From contig JAVBVS010000009.1 in the NCBI GenBank assembly GCA_036677805.1, forward strand, positions 124,001 through 188,000: a stretch of DNA of 64,000 nt, written 5' to 3'. A program made the translations under genes and the position numbers. Under the pieces are notes generated by a model. It saw only the letters and a list, made by a program, of their open reading frames with translations, had not been told where the DNA came from and ran no database searches. Source of the stretch: SIG78 sp036677805 (GTDB lineage: Bacteria; Verrucomicrobiota; Lentisphaeria; Victivallales; Victivallaceae). Shown piece by piece: positions 1-7,520 of the stretch. How positions within the stretch are numbered: position 1 is the stretch's first letter; the number at the start of each line of letters is the position of its first letter.

Positions 1-500
1 TCATCACGGCCCAGATCGCGGTGGAAGCGTCGCTGACGGGGCACTTCGTATTCAGTACGCTCCATACCAACGACGCTGCCAGTACGGTGACGCGTCTGGT
101 CGATATGGGGTTGGAGCCATTCCTGATCTGTTCGAGTCTGGTCGGGGTGTTGAGCCAGCGTCTGCTGCGCCGGGTGTGCTATGCCTGCAAGACGCCATAC
201 ACTCCGTCCGATGAAGAGCTGGAACGACTCGAACTCACCCGTGAAGAGGTGGGCGACCGGCCGTTCTATTACGGGAAGGGGTGTCAGATCTGCAAGAATA
301 CCGGTTACAAGGGCCGGAAGGCGATTTGTGAATTCATGGTTATGAACAGTGAATTGTCCAAGCTGATCTATACCAATGCCCCGACTCTGGAAATCCAGAA
401 CAAGGCGATCTCGCTCGGCATGCGCACGCTGCGCGAGGACGGGATGCTGTCGATTCTCAACGGCGAGACTTCGGTGGACGAAGTGCTGCGGTACACCTGA
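1..500 (+). CDS. pilB: Type IV pilus assembly ATPase PilB/GspE, C-terminal part (5' truncated)
   Basis: The reading frame is open from the first bases of the window, so only the C-terminal ~166 residues are present and the real start lies upstream. The visible part begins in the conserved TAQIAVEASLTGH segment followed by the histidine box FSTLHTNDA, typical of GspE/PilB secretion ATPases. A tetracysteine zinc motif follows (CYACKTPY and, about 45 residues on, CQICKNTGYKGR), which separates PilB/GspE from PilT. PilB powers pilus extension at the inner membrane. It is followed 50 bp later by pilT and then pilC, so this is the motor part of a type IV pilus or related secretion operon. The GTG at 21 is internal and is not a start. 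Confidence 0.93.
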   Translation, partial: ITAQIAVEASLTGHFVFSTLHTNDAASTVTRLVDMGLEPFLICSSLVGVLSQRLLRRVCYACKTPYTPSDEELERLELTREEVGDRPFYYGKGCQICKNTGYKGRKAICEFMVMNSELSKLIYTNAPTLEIQNKAISLGMRTLREDGMLSILNGETSVDEVLRYT

Positions 501-550
501 TGCGAATCATGCGGCGGATTTAACTTCTTAATTTCAGGAGAGTTGATATT

Positions 551-1639
551 ATGGTTGAGATGGCGGATTTGCTGCAGTTGGTGGTGGATGAAGGCGCCAG
601 CGACCTGCATGTTGAAGTCGGAGCCCCGCCGGTGGTGCGGTTGCACGGGAATATGACGCCGTTGGATCTGCCGCCGCTGACGCCGGCGGATACCGAGCGG
701 ATGGTCAAGTCATTTGCCTCGGAAATTCATATTCAGAAGGTTCAGGAGACCGGTTCGGTCGACTTCGGGTTCGCCTTCGGCGATCAGGCCCGTTTTCGTG
801 TCAGCGTGTTCAAGCAGAAAAACTTTTTCGGAACGGTATTGCGCCAGATTCCGAGTACATTGCTGACCTTCGAGCAGCTGGGTTTGCCGGATTCGGTCAA
901 AAACCTGCTGTACCGTCCGCGCGGATTGGTGCTGGTGACCGGGCCGACCGGTTCGGGCAAGTCGACGACGCTGGCATCCATGATCAACGTAATCAATCTG
1001 GAGCGGGCCTGCCACATTATCACGGTCGAGGACCCGATCGAATTTTATCACAACCACAAGAAAAGCATCGTCATTCAGCGTGAAATCGGCTCCGACACCG
1101 TAAGCTTTCAAGATGCGCTGCGTCGGGCATTGCGCCAGGACCCGGACATCATTCTGGTGGGGGAAATGCGCGACCTGGAAACCATCGAAGCGGCCGTGAC
1201 CGCGGCGGAAACCGGGCACCTGGTATTCGGAACATTGCACACGACCGGGGCGGCGCAGACGGTCGACCGTATCGTCGACGCTTTTCCGACCACGCAGCAG
1301 CAGCAGATTCGAACTCAGTTGGCCGGCGGGTTGATTGCGGTGATTTCGCAGGAACTGCTGCCGCGTTGCGACAAACCCGGGCGGGTTGCGGCATTTGAGA
1401 TCATGATCACCACGCCGGGGATTCAGGCGCTGATTCGCGACAACAAGACGTTCCGTATCGCATCCGAATTGCAGACCGGGGCCAAATACGGGATGAATAC
1501 CATGGATATGCATTTATTTGAGCTTTACCGCAAAGGGAAGATCGCATACGATGATTTGGTCAACCTCGCCCGCGATCAGGCCGAAGTCATCAAGAAAGCC
1601 AAAGATCTCGAAGCGGAGCGGGCGGCCGAAAAGAAGTAG
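551..1639 (+). CDS. pilT: Twitching motility/pilus retraction ATPase PilT
   Basis: The 362-residue length is normal for PilT. The Walker A motif GPTGSGKST is at residues 131-139, the aspartate box and Walker B (DPDIILVGEMRD) at about 197-208, and the histidine box HLVFGTLHTTGA at about 223-234. There is no tetracysteine zinc motif, unlike the PilB just upstream. PilT is a hexameric ATPase that depolymerises type IV pili at the inner membrane. A purine-rich ribosome site (TTCAGGAGAG) precedes the ATG. It lies between pilB and pilC and is probably in the same transcript. Confidence 0.95.
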   Translation: MVEMADLLQLVVDEGASDLHVEVGAPPVVRLHGNMTPLDLPPLTPADTERMVKSFASEIHIQKVQETGSVDFGFAFGDQARFRVSVFKQKNFFGTVLRQIPSTLLTFEQLGLPDSVKNLLYRPRGLVLVTGPTGSGKSTTLASMINVINLERACHIITVEDPIEFYHNHKKSIVIQREIGSDTVSFQDALRRALRQDPDIILVGEMRDLETIEAAVTAAETGHLVFGTLHTTGAAQTVDRIVDAFPTTQQQQIRTQLAGGLIAVISQELLPRCDKPGRVAAFEIMITTPGIQALIRDNKTFRIASELQTGAKYGMNTMDMHLFELYRKGKIAYDDLVNLARDQAEVIKKAKDLEAERAAEKK

Positions 1640-1687
1640 AATTTTCGTTCGGAATGAACGGAACAGCAAGGGAAGAAAGGTCAGAGT

Positions 1688-2929
1688 ATGCCGCAATATT
1701 CCTACGTCGCGGTGGATGAGAAAAATGGGAAAGAGGTAAAGGGCAACGTCGAGGCTGCCAGCGAAGCCATTGCCGCTGCCGAGTTGCGCAAGGAGGGGCT
1801 GTTCCCGACCAAGATCAAAGAGGTCGTCGCCGGCAAGAAAAAAGGCGGCGCCTTCAATATCAGTCTCGATTTTCAGTTAGGCCCGGCGATCATCAAGCGC
1901 AAGCAACTGTTGATTGTGACCCGTCAGCTGGCGACGCTGCTGGAAGCCGGCTTGCCGCTGATCCGTTCGCTGCGGACGCTCCAGCGCCAGAGCAAGGACA
2001 AGATGGCGCAGAAGGTGCTGGGCGGAGTGGCCGACGCGGTGGAGACCGGTGCGACATTTTCCGAAGCACTTTCGCAATATCCGGCGACTTTCGACCGGCT
2101 GTTTCTGAACATGGTGCGCGCGGGCGAAGCCGCCGGGGCGATGGAAACCATTTTGAGCCGTCTGGCCGGCTTCATGGAAAAGACCGCCAAACTGGCCGGC
2201 AAGGTCAAGTCGGCGATGATCTATCCGTCGGTGGTGATCTCGATTGCTTTGTTGGTGACGACCGGGTTGATGATCTTCATCGTGCCGAGTTTCACCAAGA
2301 TTTTCACCGAACTGCTGGAAGGCGACCCGCTGCCGCCGCTGACGCAGTTCCTGATCGACGTCAGCGAATGGATGAAGACGCGCTGGTATTTCCTGGTGGC
2401 GTCGCCGTTTATCATCGTGATTCTGCTCAAGATTGCCAACAAGACCAAGTATGGCAAATATGGTCTGGACTGGGTCAAATATTATGTTCCGATCATCGGG
2501 CCGATCGTTTCCAAGACGGCGATTGCTCGGTTTTCGCGTACGCTGGGGACACTGATGGCGGCCGGGGTGCCGGTTCTGAATGCGCTGATCATCGTTCGCG
2601 ATACTTCCGGGAACGATCTGGTCGCCACCGCCGTCATGAAGGTTCATGACGCGGTGAAGGAAGGGGAAGGGATCGCCAAGCCGCTGGGAGGGACTAAGAT
2701 TTTCCCGCAGATGGTGATCAGTATGATCGAGGTCGGGGAAGAAACCGGCCGTATGCCGGAAATGTTGGAGAAGGTCGCCAATACCTATGACGAAGAAGTC
2801 GACAACGCCGTGAGCGCGTTGACTTCGCTGCTGGAACCGATCATGATCGTGGTGCTGGCCGTGATCGTCGGGACGATCGTGATCGGATTGTTCTCGCCGT
2901 TGGCGACGATTATCCAGAAGCTGTCGTAA
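1688..2929 (+). CDS. pilC: Type IV pilus inner-membrane platform protein PilC (T2SSF family)
   Basis: The 413-residue protein has the two repeated T2SSF domains of the PilC/GspF platform protein. The first contains RQLATLLEAGLPL at about residues 79-91, and the second contains FSRTLGTLMAAGVPVLNAL at about 281-299. Membrane segments follow each cytoplasmic domain, and the last one ends the protein. The short N-terminal part (YSYVAVDEKNGKEVKGNVEA) is the usual PilC opening. It recruits the PilB and PilT ATPases and helps assemble pilin. It starts 48 bp after pilT with a GGAAGAAAGG-type ribosome site and closes the visible pilus cluster. Confidence 0.95.
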   Translation: MPQYSYVAVDEKNGKEVKGNVEAASEAIAAAELRKEGLFPTKIKEVVAGKKKGGAFNISLDFQLGPAIIKRKQLLIVTRQLATLLEAGLPLIRSLRTLQRQSKDKMAQKVLGGVADAVETGATFSEALSQYPATFDRLFLNMVRAGEAAGAMETILSRLAGFMEKTAKLAGKVKSAMIYPSVVISIALLVTTGLMIFIVPSFTKIFTELLEGDPLPPLTQFLIDVSEWMKTRWYFLVASPFIIVILLKIANKTKYGKYGLDWVKYYVPIIGPIVSKTAIARFSRTLGTLMAAGVPVLNALIIVRDTSGNDLVATAVMKVHDAVKEGEGIAKPLGGTKIFPQMVISMIEVGEETGRMPEMLEKVANTYDEEVDNAVSALTSLLEPIMIVVLAVIVGTIVIGLFSPLATIIQKLS

Positions 2930-2968
2930 GTTGGATTGCACGGGACGGCTCGGAGGCAGGGAGTGGGC

Positions 2969-4072
2969 ATGAACGAAAAACCGGAAATTTATGCTGTCGT
3001 GATGGCCGGGGGGCGCGGAGAACGGTTTTGGCCGCAGAGTCGGCAGAACTGTCCGAAGCAGCTGTTGCGGTTGATCGGCAACTTGACGCTGATCGAGCAG
3101 ACGACCGGGCGGATGCTGAATGTGACATCGCCCGAGCATTGTCTGGTCGTGACGAATGACGATTATGTCGAACCGATGCGGTCGCTGTTGCCGATGCTGC
3201 CGCCGGAAAATATCATCGGCGAGCCGGTCGGTCGCGATACCGGCGGCTGTCTGGCGCTGGCCGCCGGCATTCTCGATGCGCGCGGGGTGGGGGACGATGC
3301 GGTCGTGATTGCGACGCCGGCGGACCACAACATCAACGATATTCCCGGCTTGAGCCGGACGCTGAATCAGTCGGTTCAGGTGGCGGAAGCCTGCGATGCG
3401 CCGGTGTTGATCGGAGTCAAGCCGGAGTTTGCCAGTACCGGATACGGCTATATCCATTGCGGCAAACAGCTTGAATTCGGCGATGGCCCGGTACGGTTCT
3501 TCGAGGCCGACGGATTTCGTGAAAAACCGATGAGCGAAGATGCCGAAGCAATGTTCGAGGATGTCTTCTGGCGTTGGAACAGCGGGATTTTCATCTGGAC
3601 GCACGGCGTGTTCAAGCGGGAGCTGGGCAAATACGCACCGGAGCTTTTCGAGGTGACGCGCCGGGTGGGCAAATTGAAAACCGCCGCGGCGGTCGCCCAG
3701 TATCTGCGGGCCGGTTTTGCGCAGGCTCCCAATATTTCCATCGACTATGCGCTGCTGGAAAAAATGACCCGTCTGGTGGTGGCCGAATGCAGTTTTGACT
3801 GGGCCGACATCGGCAGCTGGTCGGCATTGCGGCGGCAGATCCGTCCGGAGGAGCACAATAACGTGGTGCGGGGATTGTTCGCCGGGCTGGATACCGAAAA
3901 TTGTATTATCGTAGGCGACTCCCAGCGGTTGATTGCGACGATTGACGTTCGCGATCTGATCATCGTCAGTCAGGACGATGTGACGCTGGTCTGTCACGAG
4001 CAGTCGGCGCAGCGGGTCAAGGAGTTGGTCAAAAAACTCGATGCCGATCCCGGGCTGCGGAAATTCCTGTGA
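2969..4072 (+). CDS. Mannose-1-phosphate guanylyltransferase
   Basis: The 367-residue nucleotidyltransferase starts with the sugar-nucleotide signature AVVMAGGRGERFWPQSR followed by PKQLL. Further family motifs are GYGYIHCG, GFREKP, WNSGIFIWT and DIGSW. It makes GDP-mannose from mannose-1-phosphate and GTP for cell-surface polysaccharide or glycoprotein. No C-terminal phosphomannose isomerase domain is fused, so it is the short ManC form. I chose the ATG at 2969 rather than upstream in-frame codons because GGAGGCAGGGAG sits just before it and the conserved fold begins a few residues later. The stop overlaps the region of the next gene's start, which suggests cotranscription with coaX. Confidence 0.9.
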   Translation: MNEKPEIYAVVMAGGRGERFWPQSRQNCPKQLLRLIGNLTLIEQTTGRMLNVTSPEHCLVVTNDDYVEPMRSLLPMLPPENIIGEPVGRDTGGCLALAAGILDARGVGDDAVVIATPADHNINDIPGLSRTLNQSVQVAEACDAPVLIGVKPEFASTGYGYIHCGKQLEFGDGPVRFFEADGFREKPMSEDAEAMFEDVFWRWNSGIFIWTHGVFKRELGKYAPELFEVTRRVGKLKTAAAVAQYLRAGFAQAPNISIDYALLEKMTRLVVAECSFDWADIGSWSALRRQIRPEEHNNVVRGLFAGLDTENCIIVGDSQRLIATIDVRDLIIVSQDDVTLVCHEQSAQRVKELVKKLDADPGLRKFL

Positions 4073-4083
4073 CGGAGTTCCGG

Positions 4084-4809
4084 ATGAAACGGATTTTGCT
4101 GCTGAATATCGGGAACACTCATACTCAATGGGGTTGGGGCGGAAGCGACGGCGATATTTCCGATCTCGGCGAGTGTGAAACCGCCGTCTGGTTGGACCGT
4201 CCGGCGTTGTTGCCGGAATCTTGCGATACGGTCTGGGCGGCTTCGGTGGTGCCGGAGGCGCGCCGGAAACTGGCGGCGGGTTTTTATCCCGATCTGCATT
4301 GGGTTGAGGCCGCTACGGCGATGGCGGCCGGTGTGAATTTTCATCGAGTCGACACGACGACACTGGGGGCGGACCGGATTGCCAATGCCGCGGCGCTGCT
4401 CGATTATCCTCTGCCGGCCGCGGCGTTCGACTGCGGTACCGCGGTGACCCTGGAAATGGTCGATGCGAGCCGTGAGTTTGCCGGCGGCGCCATCGCCCCC
4501 GGCCGCCGTCTCTGGCGCCGGGCGCTGGCGGCCGGTACGGCGGCGCTGCCGGAGCTGGAATTGCGCGGCAATCCGCCGGAAGACCTGGGACGAAACACTT
4601 TGGACGCATTGGCGCTGGGCATCGACCGCGGTGCCGTCGGCATGGTTCGGGAATGGATCGATGTCGCGCGCCGACACGGTGCGGTGACTTTGATCGCCTG
4701 CGGCGGCGATGCGGATTTTTTTGCGCGGGCGCTGCCGGATTTGCGTTGCGGCGGAAGGGCGTTCACGTTGCGCGGCATTCTGAAGATTGCGCTGGCCAAT
4801 CGGCCTTAG
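4084..4809 (+). CDS. coaX: Type III pantothenate kinase
   Basis: The 241-residue ASKHA-fold kinase catalyses the first step of CoA synthesis, pantothenate to 4'-phosphopantothenate. The phosphate-binding loop NIGNTHTQWG is at residues 8-17, where most CoaX have D-x-GNT. The motifs LGADRIANAAAL, FDCGTAVTLE and GGAIAPG follow in the family order. I start at ATG 4084, which has GGAG seven bases upstream. A GTG at 4069 overlaps the previous stop and would add five residues. Asn replaces the usual Asp at the first conserved position, which is odd but the rest of the signature is intact. Confidence 0.87.
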   Translation: MKRILLLNIGNTHTQWGWGGSDGDISDLGECETAVWLDRPALLPESCDTVWAASVVPEARRKLAAGFYPDLHWVEAATAMAAGVNFHRVDTTTLGADRIANAAALLDYPLPAAAFDCGTAVTLEMVDASREFAGGAIAPGRRLWRRALAAGTAALPELELRGNPPEDLGRNTLDALALGIDRGAVGMVREWIDVARRHGAVTLIACGGDADFFARALPDLRCGGRAFTLRGILKIALANRP

Positions 4810-4875
4810 AACTCGAATTTCCCCCGGAAACGTCTTGCGGCGGACCGGGTTTTGCCGAAAAAGCCGGGAAGCGAC

Positions 4876-4904
4876 TGGCGCGAAGGCTGTCGCGGTGCTA
4901 TATT
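4876..4904 (+). promoter_or_regulatory. Putative promoter upstream of hisE
   Basis: An extended -10 element TGCTATATT ends at 4904, the same TATATT -10 used at several other genes here. The -35 (TGGCGC) 17 bp upstream is poor. The element sits 49 bp before hisE in the gap after coaX. Confidence 0.4.
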
Positions 4905-4952
4905 ACCTTGATTGTATCGGTGCAGTCGTTATTTTATGAATCAGGACAGGGC

Positions 4953-5216
4953 ATGAAAAGTTTTGAAGCGTTGTTTGCCGAACTGAAGGCCAAAGTCGCC
5001 AAGGCGGACCCCGAATCGGGTACGGTCCGGGAGTTGGCCAAGGGCAAGCATTTCATCGGCAAAAAAGTGGTTGAAGAGGCCGGCGAGGTCTGGATGGCGG
5101 CGGAGTACGAAGGCCGGGAGAAAACCGCCGAGGAAATATCCCAGCTGTTGTATCATCTTCAGGTGATGATGATTGCCAACGAGCTGGAATTGGAAGATGT
5201 GTACAAGTATCTATAA
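4953..5216 (+). CDS. hisE: Phosphoribosyl-ATP diphosphatase HisE
   Basis: The 87-residue MazG-like all-alpha protein hydrolyses phosphoribosyl-ATP to phosphoribosyl-AMP, the second step of histidine synthesis. The metal-binding signature KKVVEEAGEVWMAA (residues 37-50) and the later EEISQLLYHLQVMM match HisE. It is a stand-alone HisE, not fused to HisI. The ATG at 4953 is preceded by CAGGACAGGGC. The hisG gene starts 15 bp after its stop, so enzymes for steps 1 and 2 are made from neighbouring cistrons. Confidence 0.9.
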   Translation: MKSFEALFAELKAKVAKADPESGTVRELAKGKHFIGKKVVEEAGEVWMAAEYEGREKTAEEISQLLYHLQVMMIANELELEDVYKYL

Positions 5217-5231
5217 TTTGCGGGTATCAAG

Positions 5232-6080
5232 ATGATGAAATTTGCCATTCCCAACAAGGGGACGCTTTCCGATGACGCGGTGCTGCTGCTCAAGGAGGCG
5301 GGTTACAAGTGCATGCGCTACGGCCGGGAGCTGATTATTGCCGACCGGGCTAACGGAATCGAATTCGTGTTCCTGCGTCCGCGGGATATCGCAACTTACG
5401 TCGGGCGCGGTATTGTGCCGGTCGGGATCACCGGCCGCGATCTGGCCCTGGACAGCCGGATGGAAGTGACGGAGCTGATGGCGCTGAGTTTCGGGCGTTC
5501 GAAGTTCTGTTATGCGGTGCCGCAGGGATCGGATCTGACGCCGGAGCAGTTCGGCGAATTGCGGATCGCCACCAGCTATCCCGAAATCGTCCGGCAGGAT
5601 ATGGCGCGGCGCGGGCTGGAAGTCCAGATCGTGCGGCTTGACGGCGCGGTGGAGATTTCCATCCAGCTCGGAGTGGCCGATGCGATCGCCGATGTGGTGG
5701 AATCCGGGCGGACGCTGACCGAAGCGGGCTTGAAGGTGGTCGGCGATGTGGTGATGGATTCCGAAGCGATTCTGATCGGACGTGACGCCGAAGTTCTCGA
5801 GCAGCTCGAGGTCAAGCGGATGCTGGCCCGGTTGCGCGGCATTCTGGTGGCGCGCAATTATGTGATGATCGAATACGATATCATGCGTTCCGGTCTGGAA
5901 GCCTGCTGCCGGATTACTCCGGGCATTGAGTCGCCGACAATTTCGCCGCTGAGCAACCCGGAATGGGTGGCGGTCAAGGCGATGATCCGCAGCGGTGAAA
6001 CCAACCGGATCATGGACGAATTGCAGGAGCTCGGAGCCAAGGGCGTCATCGTTACGGAGCTCAAATCCTGCCGGATTTGA
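5232..6080 (+). CDS. hisG: ATP phosphoribosyltransferase, long form
   Basis: The 282-residue HisG commits ATP and PRPP to histidine synthesis. The catalytic part shows KFAIPNKGTLS at the start, the PRPP loop region around VADAIADVVESGRTL, and DVVMDSEAILIG. The last ~75 residues, beginning near ARNYVMIEYDI, form the HisG_C regulatory domain. This makes it the hexameric long form that does not need HisZ and is normally inhibited by histidine. Two adjacent ATG codons (5232 and 5235) are possible starts. It lies directly after hisE; no other his genes are in the window. Confidence 0.94.
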   Translation: MMKFAIPNKGTLSDDAVLLLKEAGYKCMRYGRELIIADRANGIEFVFLRPRDIATYVGRGIVPVGITGRDLALDSRMEVTELMALSFGRSKFCYAVPQGSDLTPEQFGELRIATSYPEIVRQDMARRGLEVQIVRLDGAVEISIQLGVADAIADVVESGRTLTEAGLKVVGDVVMDSEAILIGRDAEVLEQLEVKRMLARLRGILVARNYVMIEYDIMRSGLEACCRITPGIESPTISPLSNPEWVAVKAMIRSGETNRIMDELQELGAKGVIVTELKSCRI

Positions 6081-6144
6081 AAAAATAATCAAAGCGCAGG
6101 GTGGTCCGGACGGCGCAAGCATAAGCCGGACATGAGGAAAAGAT

Positions 6145-7125
6145 ATGGACAGCGAGCGGATATTGGCGAATGCGCACCGGGTTTTCGAGCTTGAAATCGA
6201 AGCCTTGCAGGCGGTCGATGCGCAGTTGGGCGACGAGTTTCTGGAGTTGATTGCGCGTTCCAAGGCGGCGCTGGACCGGGGCGGAAAGCTGGTCCTGACC
6301 GGGATCGGCAAAAGCGGCTATATCGGCAAAAAAATTGCCGCGACCTTGTCGAGCATCGGTTCGACGGCGGTATTCATGCACCCGGTCGAAGCGCTGCACG
6401 GCGATTTCGGCATGGTGCGCAAAGGCGATTTGATGGTGGCGCTGAGCTACAGCGGTGAAACCGATGAACTGCTGGCGATGATTACCCATGCCAAGCGGCT
6501 CGGGGTGGAGCTGGTTTCCATCTGCGGCAAGGTCGATTGCCGGCTCGGCCGCCTGAGCGATCTGGTGGTGCCGATGCCGGTGGAGCGCGAGGCTTGCCCG
6601 TTCAATCTGGCGCCGACTTCGACGACAACGGCGCTGCTGACCCTGGGCGACGCCTGGGCGATGGTGATGCTTCAGGAACGCGGTTTCACCAAGGAGGATT
6701 ACGGGCGGCTCCATCCCGGCGGGGCGATCGGTCGGATGGTGACGCTGCATGTGAAGGATATCATGCGTTCCGGAGAGCGCTTTGCGGTGGTGCCGCCGGA
6801 AACGCCGGTGCGCGATGCCTTGTGCCGGATGGGCCATGCCCGTTGCGGCGCCGCCATCGTGTCCGGTCCCGACGGAAAATTACTGGGAATTTTCACTGAC
6901 GGCGATTTTCGCCGCGCGGCCGAAAAAGATATCAATGTTCTGACCCGTGCGATGTGCGAGGTGATGACGCCGAACCCGGTGGCGGTCAATGGCAATGCGT
7001 TGGCGGTGGAAGTCATGCGGGTGGTGGAAGAGCGCAAGATCAGCGATGTGATTGTGGTTGACGACGACCGGAGGGTGTTGGGATTGATCGACGTCCAGGA
7101 CCTGCCGGGATTGAAGTTGATGTAG
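6145..7125 (+). CDS. kdsD: D-arabinose-5-phosphate isomerase (KdsD/KpsF/GutQ family)
   Basis: The 326-residue protein has an N-terminal SIS sugar-phosphate isomerase domain (VLTGIGKSGYIGKKIA, ALSYSGETDEL, and LAPTSTTTALLTLGDA) followed by two CBS domains from about residue 205 to the end (VKDIMRSGERFAVV and MTPNPVAVNGNALAV). It interconverts ribulose-5-phosphate and arabinose-5-phosphate, the precursor of Kdo in LPS core. The length and domain order match KdsD. GutQ-type paralogs share this architecture, so a role in sugar-alcohol metabolism is possible, but the envelope genes nearby favour the Kdo pathway. Confidence 0.92.
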   Translation: MDSERILANAHRVFELEIEALQAVDAQLGDEFLELIARSKAALDRGGKLVLTGIGKSGYIGKKIAATLSSIGSTAVFMHPVEALHGDFGMVRKGDLMVALSYSGETDELLAMITHAKRLGVELVSICGKVDCRLGRLSDLVVPMPVEREACPFNLAPTSTTTALLTLGDAWAMVMLQERGFTKEDYGRLHPGGAIGRMVTLHVKDIMRSGERFAVVPPETPVRDALCRMGHARCGAAIVSGPDGKLLGIFTDGDFRRAAEKDINVLTRAMCEVMTPNPVAVNGNALAVEVMRVVEERKISDVIVVDDDRRVLGLIDVQDLPGLKLM

Positions 7126-7154
7126 GCAATGGTTCAAAGACGAAGGAGTGGGTG

Positions 7155-7520
7155 ATGGCGAAACGGTGGAAGCGCGGATTGCTGGCCGGATGCCTGTTGC
7201 TGGCGTTGGGCGCGGGCAATGCGGTGGCGGATGAGGAAACCGCCGCCGGTAACAACAATCTGGCGAAAATGGGTCGCGGCCTGGTCAATATCGCAACCTG
7301 TTTTCTGGAGGTTCCGCGCTGTTTGATCTACCGCAACAGCCAGGTGCCGGTCCTCGGCGTGATCGCCGGGGCTTGCGAGGGGGCGGGAATGACCGGAGTC
7401 CGGGCGTTCGCGGGTGCCGCGGACTTTCTGAGCGTCGGCTTTATGGGAGACAGCATCTATCGGATCGATCCCGATTTCCGCGAATGGGTCTGGGAGTCGC
7501 CATGGGTCCCGCGCAATTGA
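7155..7520 (+). CDS. Secreted protein of the exosortase-associated TIGR04073-like family
   Basis: The 121-residue protein has an N-terminal signal peptide (basic KRWKRG, hydrophobic core, cleavage near VADEE). Its mature part contains KMGRGLVNIATCFLEVPRC and a glycine/alanine-rich stretch, resembling the small family often labelled exosortase system-associated TIGR04073. The function is unknown. The ATG at 7155 follows AAGGAG at the right distance. The next gene begins inside its 3' end with a 19-base overlap, so the two are likely cotranslated and could act together in the periplasm or outer membrane. Confidence 0.65.
   Translation: MAKRWKRGLLAGCLLLALGAGNAVADEETAAGNNNLAKMGRGLVNIATCFLEVPRCLIYRNSQVPVLGVIAGACEGAGMTGVRAFAGAADFLSVGFMGDSIYRIDPDFREWVWESPWVPRN

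Noticed and set aside
2936..2968. Upstream start for the mannose-1-phosphate guanylyltransferase
   Set aside because: The extra residues are not family-like and GGAGGCAGGGAG directly precedes ATG 2969.
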